Positions 24,601-36,500 of a stretch of 64,000 bases of DNA are shown here, one piece after another; position 1 is the first letter of the stretch, and each line of letters opens with the position of its first letter. This stretch comes from Pelecanus crispus. Its lineage: Eukaryota; Chordata; Aves; Pelecaniformes; Pelecanidae. Where the stretch lies: positions 16,655,397 to 16,719,396 of the forward strand of contig NC_134652.1 in assembly GCF_030463565.1 (NCBI RefSeq), written 5' to 3'. The position numbers were made by a program, and so were the translations under genes. The notes beneath the pieces were generated by a model. That model saw only the letters and a program-made list of their open reading frames with translations. It had not been told where the DNA came from and did no database searches.

Positions 24601-27600
24601 TTACTTGGATCACTTGGACAGGAGAGAAGGTTTAAAATCTTTCTCCTGCTGCTCTTTTGAGATCACATTAACGTGTAACATAGACAAACTGCAACCCTGT
24701 AAAAATCGAGACGTCGTTAGGAGGAGGCCTTTCGGGTATTTTTTGTCACTAGTTTTCTCTTATTCCTGAGAATGTCCATCCGATGTAGTTATTGGACTTA
24801 ACAGTATTGTTGTGTACTACGTTGATGTAGCTGAAAAGCCTGACAGCAAGAAACTGTGAATAATATTTGTGGCAGTCTCTGAAAACTAGTTTTTCAGTCC
24901 AAGTATCATGAAGGAGAATCCCTCTCCCCTACCCCATCCTAGAAAAGTAATTTTATATTTTGTGTGTATAAAGTTTTAAGAATCAAGTTTCATATTGTAC
25001 TGAAGTTTAGGTGTCGCTTGGTAAATCTTTGCTGCAGCATATAATTGAAGATGAGTAAGGCTTAGTGTGGTAGGGGTCCTGGTGTGGAGTTAATTATCGT
25101 ACAGTTCTGGTGAGAAAGCCCAACATGTATGAAATGTGTCCTTTTTTTTATTTGGACTTGTAAGATGTAAAAGTGCTTTTTTAGAACTCTGACCTATTAC
25201 AAACTATTACCTCACTTTCAGCCAGCTGGATCCTCATTCCACAGTGTTGTAGGCGTTATTGTGGCCGTAATGCTTGAGTACAGCTATAGAGTTGAACGTT
25301 TCCAGTTAGTTATTGTAGGGACACGTTTCTGGACTCGTTTTTACTTCTGTCAAAAGATATTTTATTTTCCAGTCATTCCCTGGGGTTTTGGTTGTTTTGG
25401 TTTGGTTTTTTTTTTTTTTTTAAAAGGCTCAATACAGTTTCCTTTAGAATTTCTCATTTTACCCTGTTACGCAGGAGAAGTTGCTGCATAAGCAATACAG
25501 GTATGCCTTTACTTTCTTCTTGTTGCAGAACTCATAATTTGATGCTTGCATTACCAACCCTATTGCTGGACCTGAAGTTGCACTCTGAATTTTCATGGCA
25601 ATTGAAAAACAAATGATTTTTAACAAATGCAGGTGTACAGGTAGGATAGTGCCTCTAGTCACGAACACATTCAGCTTCTGTGTTCTCAAGGAACTCCTAT
25701 ACCACCTTTTTTGTAGAGCTTTCCAGTGCTCAAGGATATTCCTAAACCTGGGAGGCAACTGCACGTGTGTTTAGACCGGTTGAGAGCAGACAAGGAATAG
25801 TCTGTGCTTTGTCTTGTGGCAGGCCGACATTTGAGTCTAAATATTTCTTTCATGAGAATCTAAGAGTACATTGCCTTCCTCTGGAAATTCACTGGAGCTG
25901 GCAAACCGATTCAGGGACTTTAGGGTTGAGTAAGCTTTGTATAGATTGGAACAACTTTTTAGTTCTGATTGAATTGTTTTTTATATCATCTGCAATGATT
26001 GTTATACAGGCAAAACTGGAATTATCATGTGTTTCTTCCAGTTTACTTTGAAGTAATGCTCTTAAGATGTCCTTGAGTCTTAGGAGAAGAACACAGTGTC
26101 CAAGGAGTGAAGGGAACACTGTGCCGTTCCCTTGTTTCTCAAAAACAGTGCGGCTACATCTGTAATGTAAAGAGCTCTTTCTCCAGTGAAGACAAAATTT
26201 TAACTCTTCAGTGTAAGAATGCATATACTTGTTGCAGTCCAAACTCTCATGAAGTCAAACTTATTAACCTGTACTGAAAGCTTTGTCACAATATTTTAAA
26301 TATCTTAAATTCTCTGCCAAATGTTAGAGGTGGAACAGGAAGGGTTCTTTCCCTCATTTTCATGAGGATCAGAAACTTCTAGGTTTTCCCCACAAATGTT
26401 TTGGAAACTAAATGTAATTTCAGTCTAGGTCAATGTTGCTTTTTCTTGGCGGCAGTAGAAAATATTGACTAATGCTGCTTTAAAAAGCTGTACCTAAAAA
26501 CATTTTGAGACTAGTTTTGCTATTATAAAGGTTTCCACTTGATCTCGAATTACCTAAAAAAACTCTGTAATTAGAACCTTCAGAAACCTGAAAATCTGCG
26601 CTGCTAGTTACATGCAGTTCTGGTGGATGTAGCAAATACAATAACCGCTACAATTATTCATTTCTAATTATCTGTATCTAATTATAAACACGATGTACTG
26701 TGGTGATCACTAAGCAGAGAGATATTGCAGACTCAAAATGATCTGTAGATGCACTCCACATGTACCAGAAAAAACTGTTAAGTAGTTACAGCATTCCAGT
26801 GTCCGTCTCTCTCCCTCTCTCCTGTTCTTGCGTTGATTGGGGCCAAGCCGCTATACCAGTATTAGAGCAGCAGTTTTGGACTTCATTTCCCATCAAATTA
26901 TGCCCATATTCAGGTATTGTCGTGAAAACCTTCATATTAAGAGAGCTTTATTTAATCGTCACAAAAATCTCTTAGCCCGGTTGCAAAATCAGTTTTCCTG
27001 GGTGACATACTAGGAGGAAGGATTTTTTTTGGCCTGTCCAGGGCATTTCATTCACCCTTTTAAAGAAACATCCCCACCCCTGCCCCTGTGCTTGTCTCTA
27101 CTGAATTGGTAAGTATAATTTAGAAGGACTCAAGATGATAACTCTACCTGATGGAGCAGGGATTAGGACACAGGCTTCATTCTGACTGGAGCAGGAAAAG
27201 TTAATGTCAGAAAACAATTTCTATAGTTGTCACCTAGTACAGTCTAACTTCATGTTATTTCTTACTTGGAAATAATGAAGACACTACTACAGCTGCTAAT
27301 ACAGTTTATCAGCTACTTGGTGCTACATTTCTCAAATATTTTTGCAGATAATATTTTTTATGCCTGCGTGAAAGCATGTAGACTTTACTGTCACTATAGA
27401 AAGCACTTGTCTGACCTATTCTAAAGTACCAGAAAAGGGATAAATAACTGCAGCACTTTTTCTGTTACAATGCCAGAGTCTTAATTAAATCTGGTCTTCA
27501 GGTTATGAGATATTTTAAATGTACAATCTAGGATCATTAACAGCTTTTCAGGTCAGATCACAAGTTCTCTTGGGATACTAATCTGTCTTTTAAAGAATAG

Positions 27601-28702
27601 TACAACAAAATATTCTGAAGTTCAGGCAGGGGATGTATATACGCATGCCTGATATTTTTAACTAATCATTTCAATAGGCCATTTCAGGGCTTGACATTTG
27701 GAATCTGGGATGATGGGTAGGGAAAGGGAAGTTTCCCAAACTGAAAAATCATTTTGGACCATTGTTTAATGTTCAGTTTGAAAACTGTATCACAAGAAAA
27801 ATGGGTAGGGATTCTTTCTCCCTTACGCCTTCAGGGAATGAGTAGTATTTAGAATCTCTGGCTGAAATTCAAGCCTTTTTACCGTGTAAATTTTTAATAT
27901 AAACTCATTGACATGCTTTTTACATCTGAGGACTGAAAATGGATCTTAATGTTTAAGTTGTGGAATGGTATATTTCTTAAATGAAGGGGGAACATTTAAA
28001 AAAAAAAATAGATTAGAATACCAGCATTAGTGAGCTTAAGGAATTTTAGTATGTAATAGCAAAGTATTTGATTAAAAAAATTAATCTTGAATTGCTAGTC
28101 TGTAACTAGGTGCATTCTAATTTAGCAGGTGAATATTCTTTACTTATTGATATATGATGGGCTTTTTGCAAATAGAAACCTTTATCTGAGTCCCACGTGT
28201 TGCTTGTACTGATGGGATGTATGCTTACAGCAGCTTACTGCTGCTTTAAAATGTATAAAATATGTTTTGAGTGTTTGCTCATAACTCTTTCTAACCTCCA
28301 CTTGTTAAATTGTCAGACATTGGTATTTTATCAGTCCGCAATGTAAGTTTAAACTAATGTTCTTAGGAATCCAACTTGTACACACACTGTTTAAAAACCC
28401 TCAGGGACAGTTTACACACTATCCTCACTCAATTCAGGTACTTGTACTCTCCTCTTAAACCTAGCAGTGACTTGTATTTTGTTTTGCTTTTCTTTTGACG
28501 TGCTGATAGCACATCCTTGATGAATGTCAACTTAAAACTCAGTTCAGGTATCCAGGTATAACTCAGCCAAACGGATTTTAAAGCTGCATATTTACTCTCC
28601 AGCACACAGTGCCTCAGACACGTATAGTGGCATTCTGTATATTCAGTTATTACTACTGAGCAGATCGCGTGGGGGTTCCTGGTATGTATTGTAAGAAATT
28701 CC

Positions 28703-28754
28703 TATGTATATTATATAATATGTATTATATTATATACATATATAGTATATATGT
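28703..28754 (+). repeat. AT-rich (TATA)-like tract
   Basis: Imperfect TAT/ATA alternation including TATATTATATAATATG and its near-palindromic partner; could form a hairpin in the 3'UTR. No assigned function. Confidence 0.6.
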
Positions 28755-29945
28755 TATCTTAAACTTATATATTTTAAAATGCCACTACTAGCCAGCGCAG
28801 CTAAAAATGAAATACATTCCCAACTGCTTCTGCGAACGGCAGAGGCAGCTTCTTAACGTGGCTCTTGCTTCTCTCTCACCATAACTACTTCTAACCTCAA
28901 GCACGGGTCCTTGGCTGTCTGACCTCTACACTCTAGTTATGCAATGTCCTTAGAGAATTCTGTGCACTGGCCACTGTGATGGAAACCAATGGGCCGGGAG
29001 TGCTTTGAGTTTATTAGTAATTGTTCTGCCAAAGTTGGTGTTTGTATGACAAGCGTGTAAACCTGTCAGATAATCAGCAGAGGTCCAAGTCGGTAACAGC
29101 GTACGTACTCGCTTCCACCTAATTGGTGGGACCAGACCCTCAGCAGGTGTCTCCTCTCTAATGCTGAGCGCTAATTCAGAACGTGTTGGCACTTAACATC
29201 TGTAGTGACGGGCCTCCGTGCTGCGCTCGCAAGGAGGCGAAACTTTAAAGTGAAATCTGCTGTTCTGCTCTCGCAGTGATCTGTTGGCAGTCGCAAGTCA
29301 GCAACACCTCTGCTTTATTATTTGACACTTTACATCTAAAAAGTCTTCTCTTTCTATTTATGTAACCCATAGTCTTTGAAGAGTATGGAAAATGGCATTT
29401 CTCTCTGACCTCTAGAAGCTCAAGTGTCATGGGAAAAAAAAAAAAAAACAGGAACCCCCCCCTTTACTCTTATGGACCTCATTTCAATATACTGTTTACA
29501 GTTTGACGGAATTGTATAATTTAATATTTCTCTTGTACTGTAGTTTATATTTATTTACAGATTTTTTTTGTACTGTGTGATTTGAATTTTTTGTTCCTTG
29601 CTATGATCAATGTTTTATGTAGTAGAGCACTTATGATCACAAATTAAGGTTTTTGGTTTGATTGCACTACATTAATTTTTTTTTAATGCAGTTCTGATTT
29701 TTTGACTGGACTAAATAAGCTGTGTCTTAATGTATGTGATAAGTACTTTTAAATTTTTATTTCATGTGGTCCATTTATTTTTTGCATTGTATGTCAAAGC
29801 GCTAATTCTCTTGTTGTGCATGTGTAAGATTTAATGGCTCCATTGTATTATTTGACCATGTCATTTTGGAAACACATTCCCAGCTGTAACGTTGTGTATG
29901 GTAGTTTTCACTGGATGCTAGACTTTTCAAAACCACTATTCTTCT

Positions 29946-29951
29946 AATAAA
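29946..29951 (+). terminator. LCOR: Poly(A) signal AATAAA, LCOR short isoform
   Basis: AATAAA in CTTCTAATAAATTTTG, followed within about 40 bp by a T/GT-rich element (TTCTGTTGTTTCTAGTGTG). It is preceded by a long AT-rich 3'UTR. This is the best candidate for the cleavage site at about 29970; not experimentally supported here. Confidence 0.7.
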
Positions 29952-30439
29952 TTTTGTTGTGAAAAACTTTAAGGGGTTCCAATTCTGTTGTTTCTAGTGT
30001 GCTTTCTAAATGCCCGCACTAACGACCTGAGGTTATGAAATGCAAACTCTCACAAACCAAGAGAAGTAGGGGAGGAAGTGAGAATACAAAGGTAAACCAA
30101 ATTCTGGCCGAAGGATCGAGCTTTGGAGTCTCCGTACTCCGGTTGTTTCGTGTCCTAAATAGGATTGGCGATAAAGCTGCTTTAGCAGCTGGGTAGGGAA
30201 TACATGTGAAAGCTGAAATGCTGTCTCATAGCAGCCCAGTCTCATGAACTCCCATACTCTTAATTCGCTCTTCCCTACTGGCCACCTTAATTTCTTTAAT
30301 GGTAAATAATTTATCTGGTGAAGAATGAACAGTCTCGGGGGGGGCGGGGGCAGAAGGAGGGATGTAGGCTTGTTCATTGAGCACTTAGCGATGAGTCGAG
30401 GTAGGAAGGGTGGTAATTAAAGCCCAGCTGGGAACCCTG

Positions 30440-30555
30440 GCCGCCGCCCGGCGCGGTGCGGTTTGGCTCTCGCGCGCAGCCTCGTGCGCGCGTTGGGTTG
30501 GGTAGCAGGGCGGCGCGGCTCGTCGCGCGGCTGGGCTGCGTACCGGGGGAGACGG
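30440..30555. promoter_or_regulatory. Dense CpG cluster / small CpG island
   Basis: I count about 23 CpG dinucleotides in roughly 115 bp, in a neighbourhood otherwise CpG-poor. GCGCGC, CGCCGCCCG and GTGCGCGCG motifs stand out. It lies 470 bp beyond the short-isoform poly(A) signal and 14 kb before the long last exon, and overlaps no recognised exon. CpG islands in birds usually mark promoters, so this could drive an internal LCOR or antisense transcript. GTAAGT at 30875 and GTGAGT at 30900 are possible donors. No TATA box or initiator is clear. Confidence 0.5.
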
Positions 30556-33500
30556 GACCAGGCTGAGGGAGGTTGCTTAGCTGCTCGCTTGCACCAGCAG
30601 GCACTGGTGTTGCTTTTATCCTTTCTGCGGGCCCCAGCTTTCCCTCTGCAGAGGGGGCAGGTCCTCAGCTCCCGATTAACACACGGAAAGCTCCAGCGAC
30701 TGTCCTGCTGTCCTCCTGCGCAGCGGCACAAGGCAAACTCAGCAGTGGCACCACGCTTCAGCTGGTCCTTGTGAGACCCACGTTTGCTTTCTCGCAACCG
30801 TACTTTGGGTTGAACTACTTTTGACGCTATGCATTATTGATACTGAAATGCTGAATACTAAAAAGTAGGTTACAGTAAGTGGTGTATAATGGAACCCACG
30901 TGAGTTTAGGCATTTCTGCTAACCTTTGTGTTCAGTCCTAGGATGATTTTGAGAGTGATGCATAGGGATTTCCTAGCTTTAGGAAAATTTATAGTGCTGC
31001 ACACTGTCTAGCCCAGGTTTCTTTTCTCCTGAGAAATTGCCTTTCTCAGCTTGCGCTATTGAAAAGTAGGTAATTTAGGGTTTGCATTTGCTAACATGAT
31101 TTGTCAGTGGTGTTTGTTTGGGGTTTTTTTTAAGATCCTTAAATAATTGTTACATTGCAAACTAACTATAGTATTCCTTGTGTACTAATACTGGTATTAA
31201 AACCAAAAAGCAAAATGGTAAGGTAGCTGGGTGCTGTCATTGGTTTAGCTTTACTGGGCAAATCTCTTAAATAAAAAACTTGGTTTGACTAGAGACTACA
31301 TCTGATACTTATTCAGGAATAGTAAGTCTTTATGTGTAAATAGCTTGAAAGCCTTGTGCTGTAAACTAGCATTTATCATATTTTTTTCTGTATGTCTGAA
31401 TACATCTGTCAAATCTATGAAAATAGCCTTTGAAAGTGATGAACCATATTCCCATCTGCCATTCTTTAGGATATATTACACTCTGCAAGCTTTTCCCAGA
31501 ACATTTTTAATTGACACTTTTAGTCCTGTGATTATCAGAAATACCAAATTTTTCTGGTTTTCCTGGAGGATTTGCTCATGGTCTTGCACTGTTAAGCTGA
31601 AGTTGTTCAGACTTAAAGGAACACAGTCTTGAATTCGTCTTTTAAAGCTGTTTGCTGTACTACAAATACATATCATGACGAGAGTGCACAAGATGTTGCA
31701 CCCAGACCTGGAAAGAAGCATCCGTGCTGTGTTGTAGAAGTAGAAAAGAAATGTAATTAGCCCTGTTAGGCAGCTTAAAAAATCTTCTGCTAATTTGCCT
31801 CAGCTCATTTTGACTCAGGATGGGTTTTGAGCTGCTCCAGTTTGTTAGTGGAAGAGGCAGCTGCCTCTTCTGAACCTGTGGGAGCATATCTGGTCACCTT
31901 CTGAAGTAACATCCTTCATGGAGTAGCAGTGGACTGTACCCCCACATACACTTGGGTTGCTTTCTACAATCCAGATACTCTAGCAGATGTGAAATGAGAG
32001 GCTCTGCTGGTTGCTCTTTTGTGAGAATGTGTGCTTCTGTGGAGGGAAGGGCAGAAAGCTTCAGGTCACTGCCTGCAAGCGTTGGGATCAATACTAGACC
32101 TGAAAGTAGGCGACTCCCTGACCTCGGCGGGAAGGTTCTGAAACACTCTTGTGTCGGAAATCAACTTAAGCTTTGTGAATGAAGCTGATTTAATTAAGGA
32201 AATTCCTGAGCATCACAATTTCATCTTGTGCAACCAAAATGGAGTCCTCATTTCGTGGCTGCTCAAACAGCAGCAATACAAAGCTTGCTCTGGCGTCCTC
32301 AGTAAGGCGGATCACCGGTGGCTTTCCTGCCTGAGCGTGCTGAGCTCTCTGATTTCCTAGAGGCCTGACAAAAGTAGGTCTGGGGGGGAGGGGGAGGATT
32401 TAAATCCCAATTCGGGAAGATACTTCAGCAAATCACTAATTTCTTAATCTGCAAACTCTGCTCTGGCAGATGCCCAGCCATGGGTACTTGCTGAACTGTG
32501 GTTTTAACTGGAAGTGAGTAGCAGGTTCTTGGACGTGTTCTTGGACATTCGCGATTCATGTAAAGAGTAATAGCGGTACAGACCAAACGCAATTTCAAAA
32601 ACAGAGCTTGAAGCGTTAGGGGCAAATCCAGGAATATGGAGTTTGATACAATGAAGATGGCAGAGAGATTAAAATAAAAGTTCATCTTTTTAATATAGTT
32701 GTTCTCAAGACGCTTTAATAGATGTTACAGTGCTGGAAGGATCTCATATAACACCATTTGTGGGAGTACTGTTTCCCCTGATCCAGTTCGTTTGATGCAG
32801 CTTCTGTGACTTAAAATCCAAGATGTTCTCAATTGTCAAGTAGGAGATTCAGAAGAAATGTGAATGACTTCACACTTGTGAATTATGAATTAAGTTCCTT
32901 CTTGCCTGCTTTCCCCAGAACCCCAGACAACACAACCTTTAAAAGCTCTCTTTCAGTATCATGAAGAGGGAGCACAAAACAATTGCATCTTTTTTTGCAT
33001 CACTTTTAAAGTATCAGAATTTACAGGTTGTGTTTGAAAGAAAACTTCTAAAGTCTTCTCTTGCCTCCTCCTCCTCCTCTGCAGGTGTCTTGCAGCTCTG
33101 CAGGAGGTCTACTGAGTACACACTTGACTAAAAGGCAGATTGCTACAGCTCAAATCCCCAGGAACTGTTTAAAAGCTCAGCTAAAATTAGGAGCGCTTTA
33201 GGTATATTTCAGAGTGTAGAAATATAAGCACTGCTGGCTAAAAACACAAAGGTTGCCCCTATGAAAATACGGCTGCATCTCCCCAAGGGATGGACCAGAG
33301 GCTCGGGCTGTAACCTAGCAAGCGCCCGCGGTAAGGCAGTGAAGGACAGGGCAGAGACTTCAGCTGCAGCCTGCGCGAGCCTGCTGTGGCTCCAGCGACG
33401 CGCTTCTGCCAGCCCACGCTGAGCTTCTGCCTTAGCTCCCTTGTGCTGTTGCCTGGGCTAGCTCGGTCAAAGCTTGCGTGCCTACCTTTGCTGGACTCCT

Positions 33501-36500
33501 GCCTCCAGGTGCAGATCAGACAGCCCTGCGCTGACAGGAGGAGTGGTTTGTCTGTACATGGTTATCAGCAAACTGTCTGTAAAAATTATGGTGCTAAATA
33601 GGCAGATTTGTTACACCTGCTAAGATTTTTTTTTTTCTTTTTTTTTTTTTTGATGACGTGCACCAAGATCCCATCATCACGTGTCCCAGATCCCTCCTGC
33701 CCATCTAATAAAGTGTAGGGCTTGCTTAACTCGTTTTGGAATGACATTCCTAACTTTGAAAGGGGCTTTTATGGTTTCCTTTCTTAAAGCCGAGCCTTTG
33801 ACTGTGCTTTTCTCCTCACTGAGCTTTAGAGGAAGGCTCTGACACTAATTGTTAAAAGTTACTCTGGCTCTGCAGGGGAAAAACTGATGCTAGGAGAAGC
33901 TGAACAGCTTCCCCACACACGTGAAGTGGTTTTCATACGTACAGCTGATACCTGTGCTGGGACCCTTGCTGTAATCTAAGCCTGATGTGTTTGCTTGGAG
34001 AATCCAGTAATTTCTGCCATGTTTCCCTTTTAGGTGAAGATGGTGGTATATTTTGGGGGTTGTTTTGGATTTTTTTTTTTTCCAGATGTTATGCTGTGGT
34101 CATATCTTCCTGAGATTTCTTTCAGGTCTTTAAAACAAGTAGCTATGTTTGAGGTGCTAGCAGTGGTTTAAAACAAGTTATTTGTCTTTGAAGGAGACTG
34201 TAAAAAAAGACACTGTAGGATTCTGGTTTTGCCTAAGAAGCTTTCATAACAAATGTCCTCTGCTTGTACAGAAATACAAGTTTTCTCCTGATTTCTAGCC
34301 ATCAAAGAGACCAAGATGTGAAAGCTAAACCGGCTTGCTTGGTACCTGAAGTGTGTTTGTGTTTGCCAGTAACAAGGTTCTCGTTGGGCCATAGTGACAG
34401 CTACCTTACTGCTCGCTAGAGGTCTGCCTAGCTGTGATTCAGTGAGCTTTTCTGCTGACTCGTGAGAAAAAGTAGATTTTTGCTCCTGTTTCAGGACCTG
34501 TGTTGACTTTTCTCTGATACACAGACACAAGTGTGTACGGTCAGGGTGACTGCTCAACTGTTCTTTAATTCCAGCCTTCTTGCCTATACCTATCCTTATG
34601 TCAGTGCCTTTACTTTTGTTTGAGTGTCGACTGGATTGCTGGTTGATAACAGCAAAAAGAACATAACCCTGGGTTTAAAAGAAATACACCTTGCTCCTTT
34701 AATGATCTTATTATTAAATTAGGAATAATAATTAATAACAGAGCTTAAAATCAATGTAACCTAGCACAAAGTGACAAAGGTAGTGGCTTAGTGCTGGCAA
34801 AGAGCAGGTTGATGAGGTTTGGGTTTTGGCTGTTTCGTCTGTTCTTTTATAGCTCCCAAGTGGAAAAAAAAAGACTTTCCTCGCAAGATTAATAAGAGTA
34901 GCAAGGCCTCAGCAGGACAACTGGGAATCTGGCACTCAGCCTTTTGTGGGTCAAAAATCCCCACCGCGTACATGGTTTGGGCTCTGGCATCACCGTCTGA
35001 ATGTGCGAGGAGGATTTCCGAGAGGAGGTTTTGCTGCGATTTCTGGGGATGGTCCCATTCTGTATTTCTCTGGTCATGTAAAGCACAGTAAAAATGCCAA
35101 CATCCCATTAGTGCTGTGGTCTCGTTACCACCACGTGGTTAAGCGTGAGTTCATTTCTCTGAGCTTTCAGGGCTTGTGTAGTGCACTTACTGTTAATATG
35201 ATAAAAAACGTCTGCGGTAGAGGAGATCCGTGAGTGCTTGATGGGCAGCGTGTGCTAATGGGTCATCATCGCTTTAGTTTCCTCTGCGAAGGTTAGGGAC
35301 TCGTTTTCCTGCTGGTGGGAGCAGTGGGACCAGGGAGGTGCCGAAGTCAGAGGGAGGCAATCCGTGAAGGCATCTCGGGGGGGATCTGCCTGGCTGTGGT
35401 GCTCGCTCCTTCCTCACTGCACGTGAGGAGTGATGAGTCACTTCGGCTTTTTCCAAAGGATCTGTTCCTTTTGTAGGCATAAGCTGTTGCTGATAATTTT
35501 TTTCCTTTTATTTTTCCCCTTATGGCAAACCAGCAATTGATGCATTTTGTCCCCAGTATAAAGAAACAAACAATACCTATCATTATGCTGCGGGAAGGAA
35601 AATTGCACAGATAAAGTACATTTTAACTGCGGCATCCAATTATGAAGGGTAAACTGCCAAAATTGAGGAGTCTTTAAACATGGTAAATAACTCTAAAGAA
35701 AACTGGGTGTATTAGTGGTGATGGCATGTTACATGCTAAGCAAGGTGTAGTTCCCTGCCTCAGTTTGCCACGTAACTGGACAAATATTTGATGTGTGGGG
35801 GAGATGGGACCTTTTTTAGTGGACATTAGCTGTGGTCGGATGAGGTTTGTATTTGTTAGTCTTCCTTTAGCATTGAGATGTGTGACAATATAAACAAAGG
35901 AGAAAAATAATTGTGGGCCAGGATACCAAGGTGAATTTTTGAGAGGAGAACAGACTCTCTTAAGAGGGGGAAGAAGGACAATAATGTGTAATGACAAGGG
36001 TTAAAAAAAAAAAGAGATGATGTGAGGGATGTGCAGAAATGGAAGGATGAGAGGTTTGAGCTGAACGGGAGGGGTGTGCATTAGCGCAGAGGAAACCTCT
36101 CCCCATTGGCATGCATAGAGACATTTCCTGCCTTATGTTTTGGTTTCTTAATAGTTATCTGACTATAAAATTAACCTACATCATTTAATGGTAGTTGAAT
36201 GGCAGTTAAATTGACCCACTTTCAAAATAGAGTTTACCTAGCCCATCAGCTCTGAGACAGCCTTGTCCCCAGGCATCCGGGGCTGCAATCCACTTCTCTG
36301 CCTTAACCTATTTCCCAAGCAGCCAGCCAAAGTGGTGCATCAGAAACAGGGGCTGCTGCTCAGCCTGGCAGTTGACAGAAAATACGGACACGTATCAAAC
36401 CGCTAATTCATATTTCACTAGGCATTTTCGTGCAAGGAGGTATAGCATTGGCATGTGGGGAACGCTGCCGTTAGGAGTTGAGATACTGTTTCTATTAACA

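Larger units (their letters stand above)
21369..29970 (+). other. LCOR: LCOR short-isoform 3'UTR (about 8.6 kb)
   Basis: Long AT-rich region after the stop with no coding exon. It ends in a T-rich segment with ATTTA and TGTA-type elements and an AATAAA at 29946. The boundary is inferred from the strong signal and from the abrupt change to CpG-rich sequence about 450 bp later. Earlier hexamers (for example 23402) could give shorter messages. The small ORFs inside (107-117 aa at 24.4-26.2 kb) have no recognisable domains. Confidence 0.7.
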
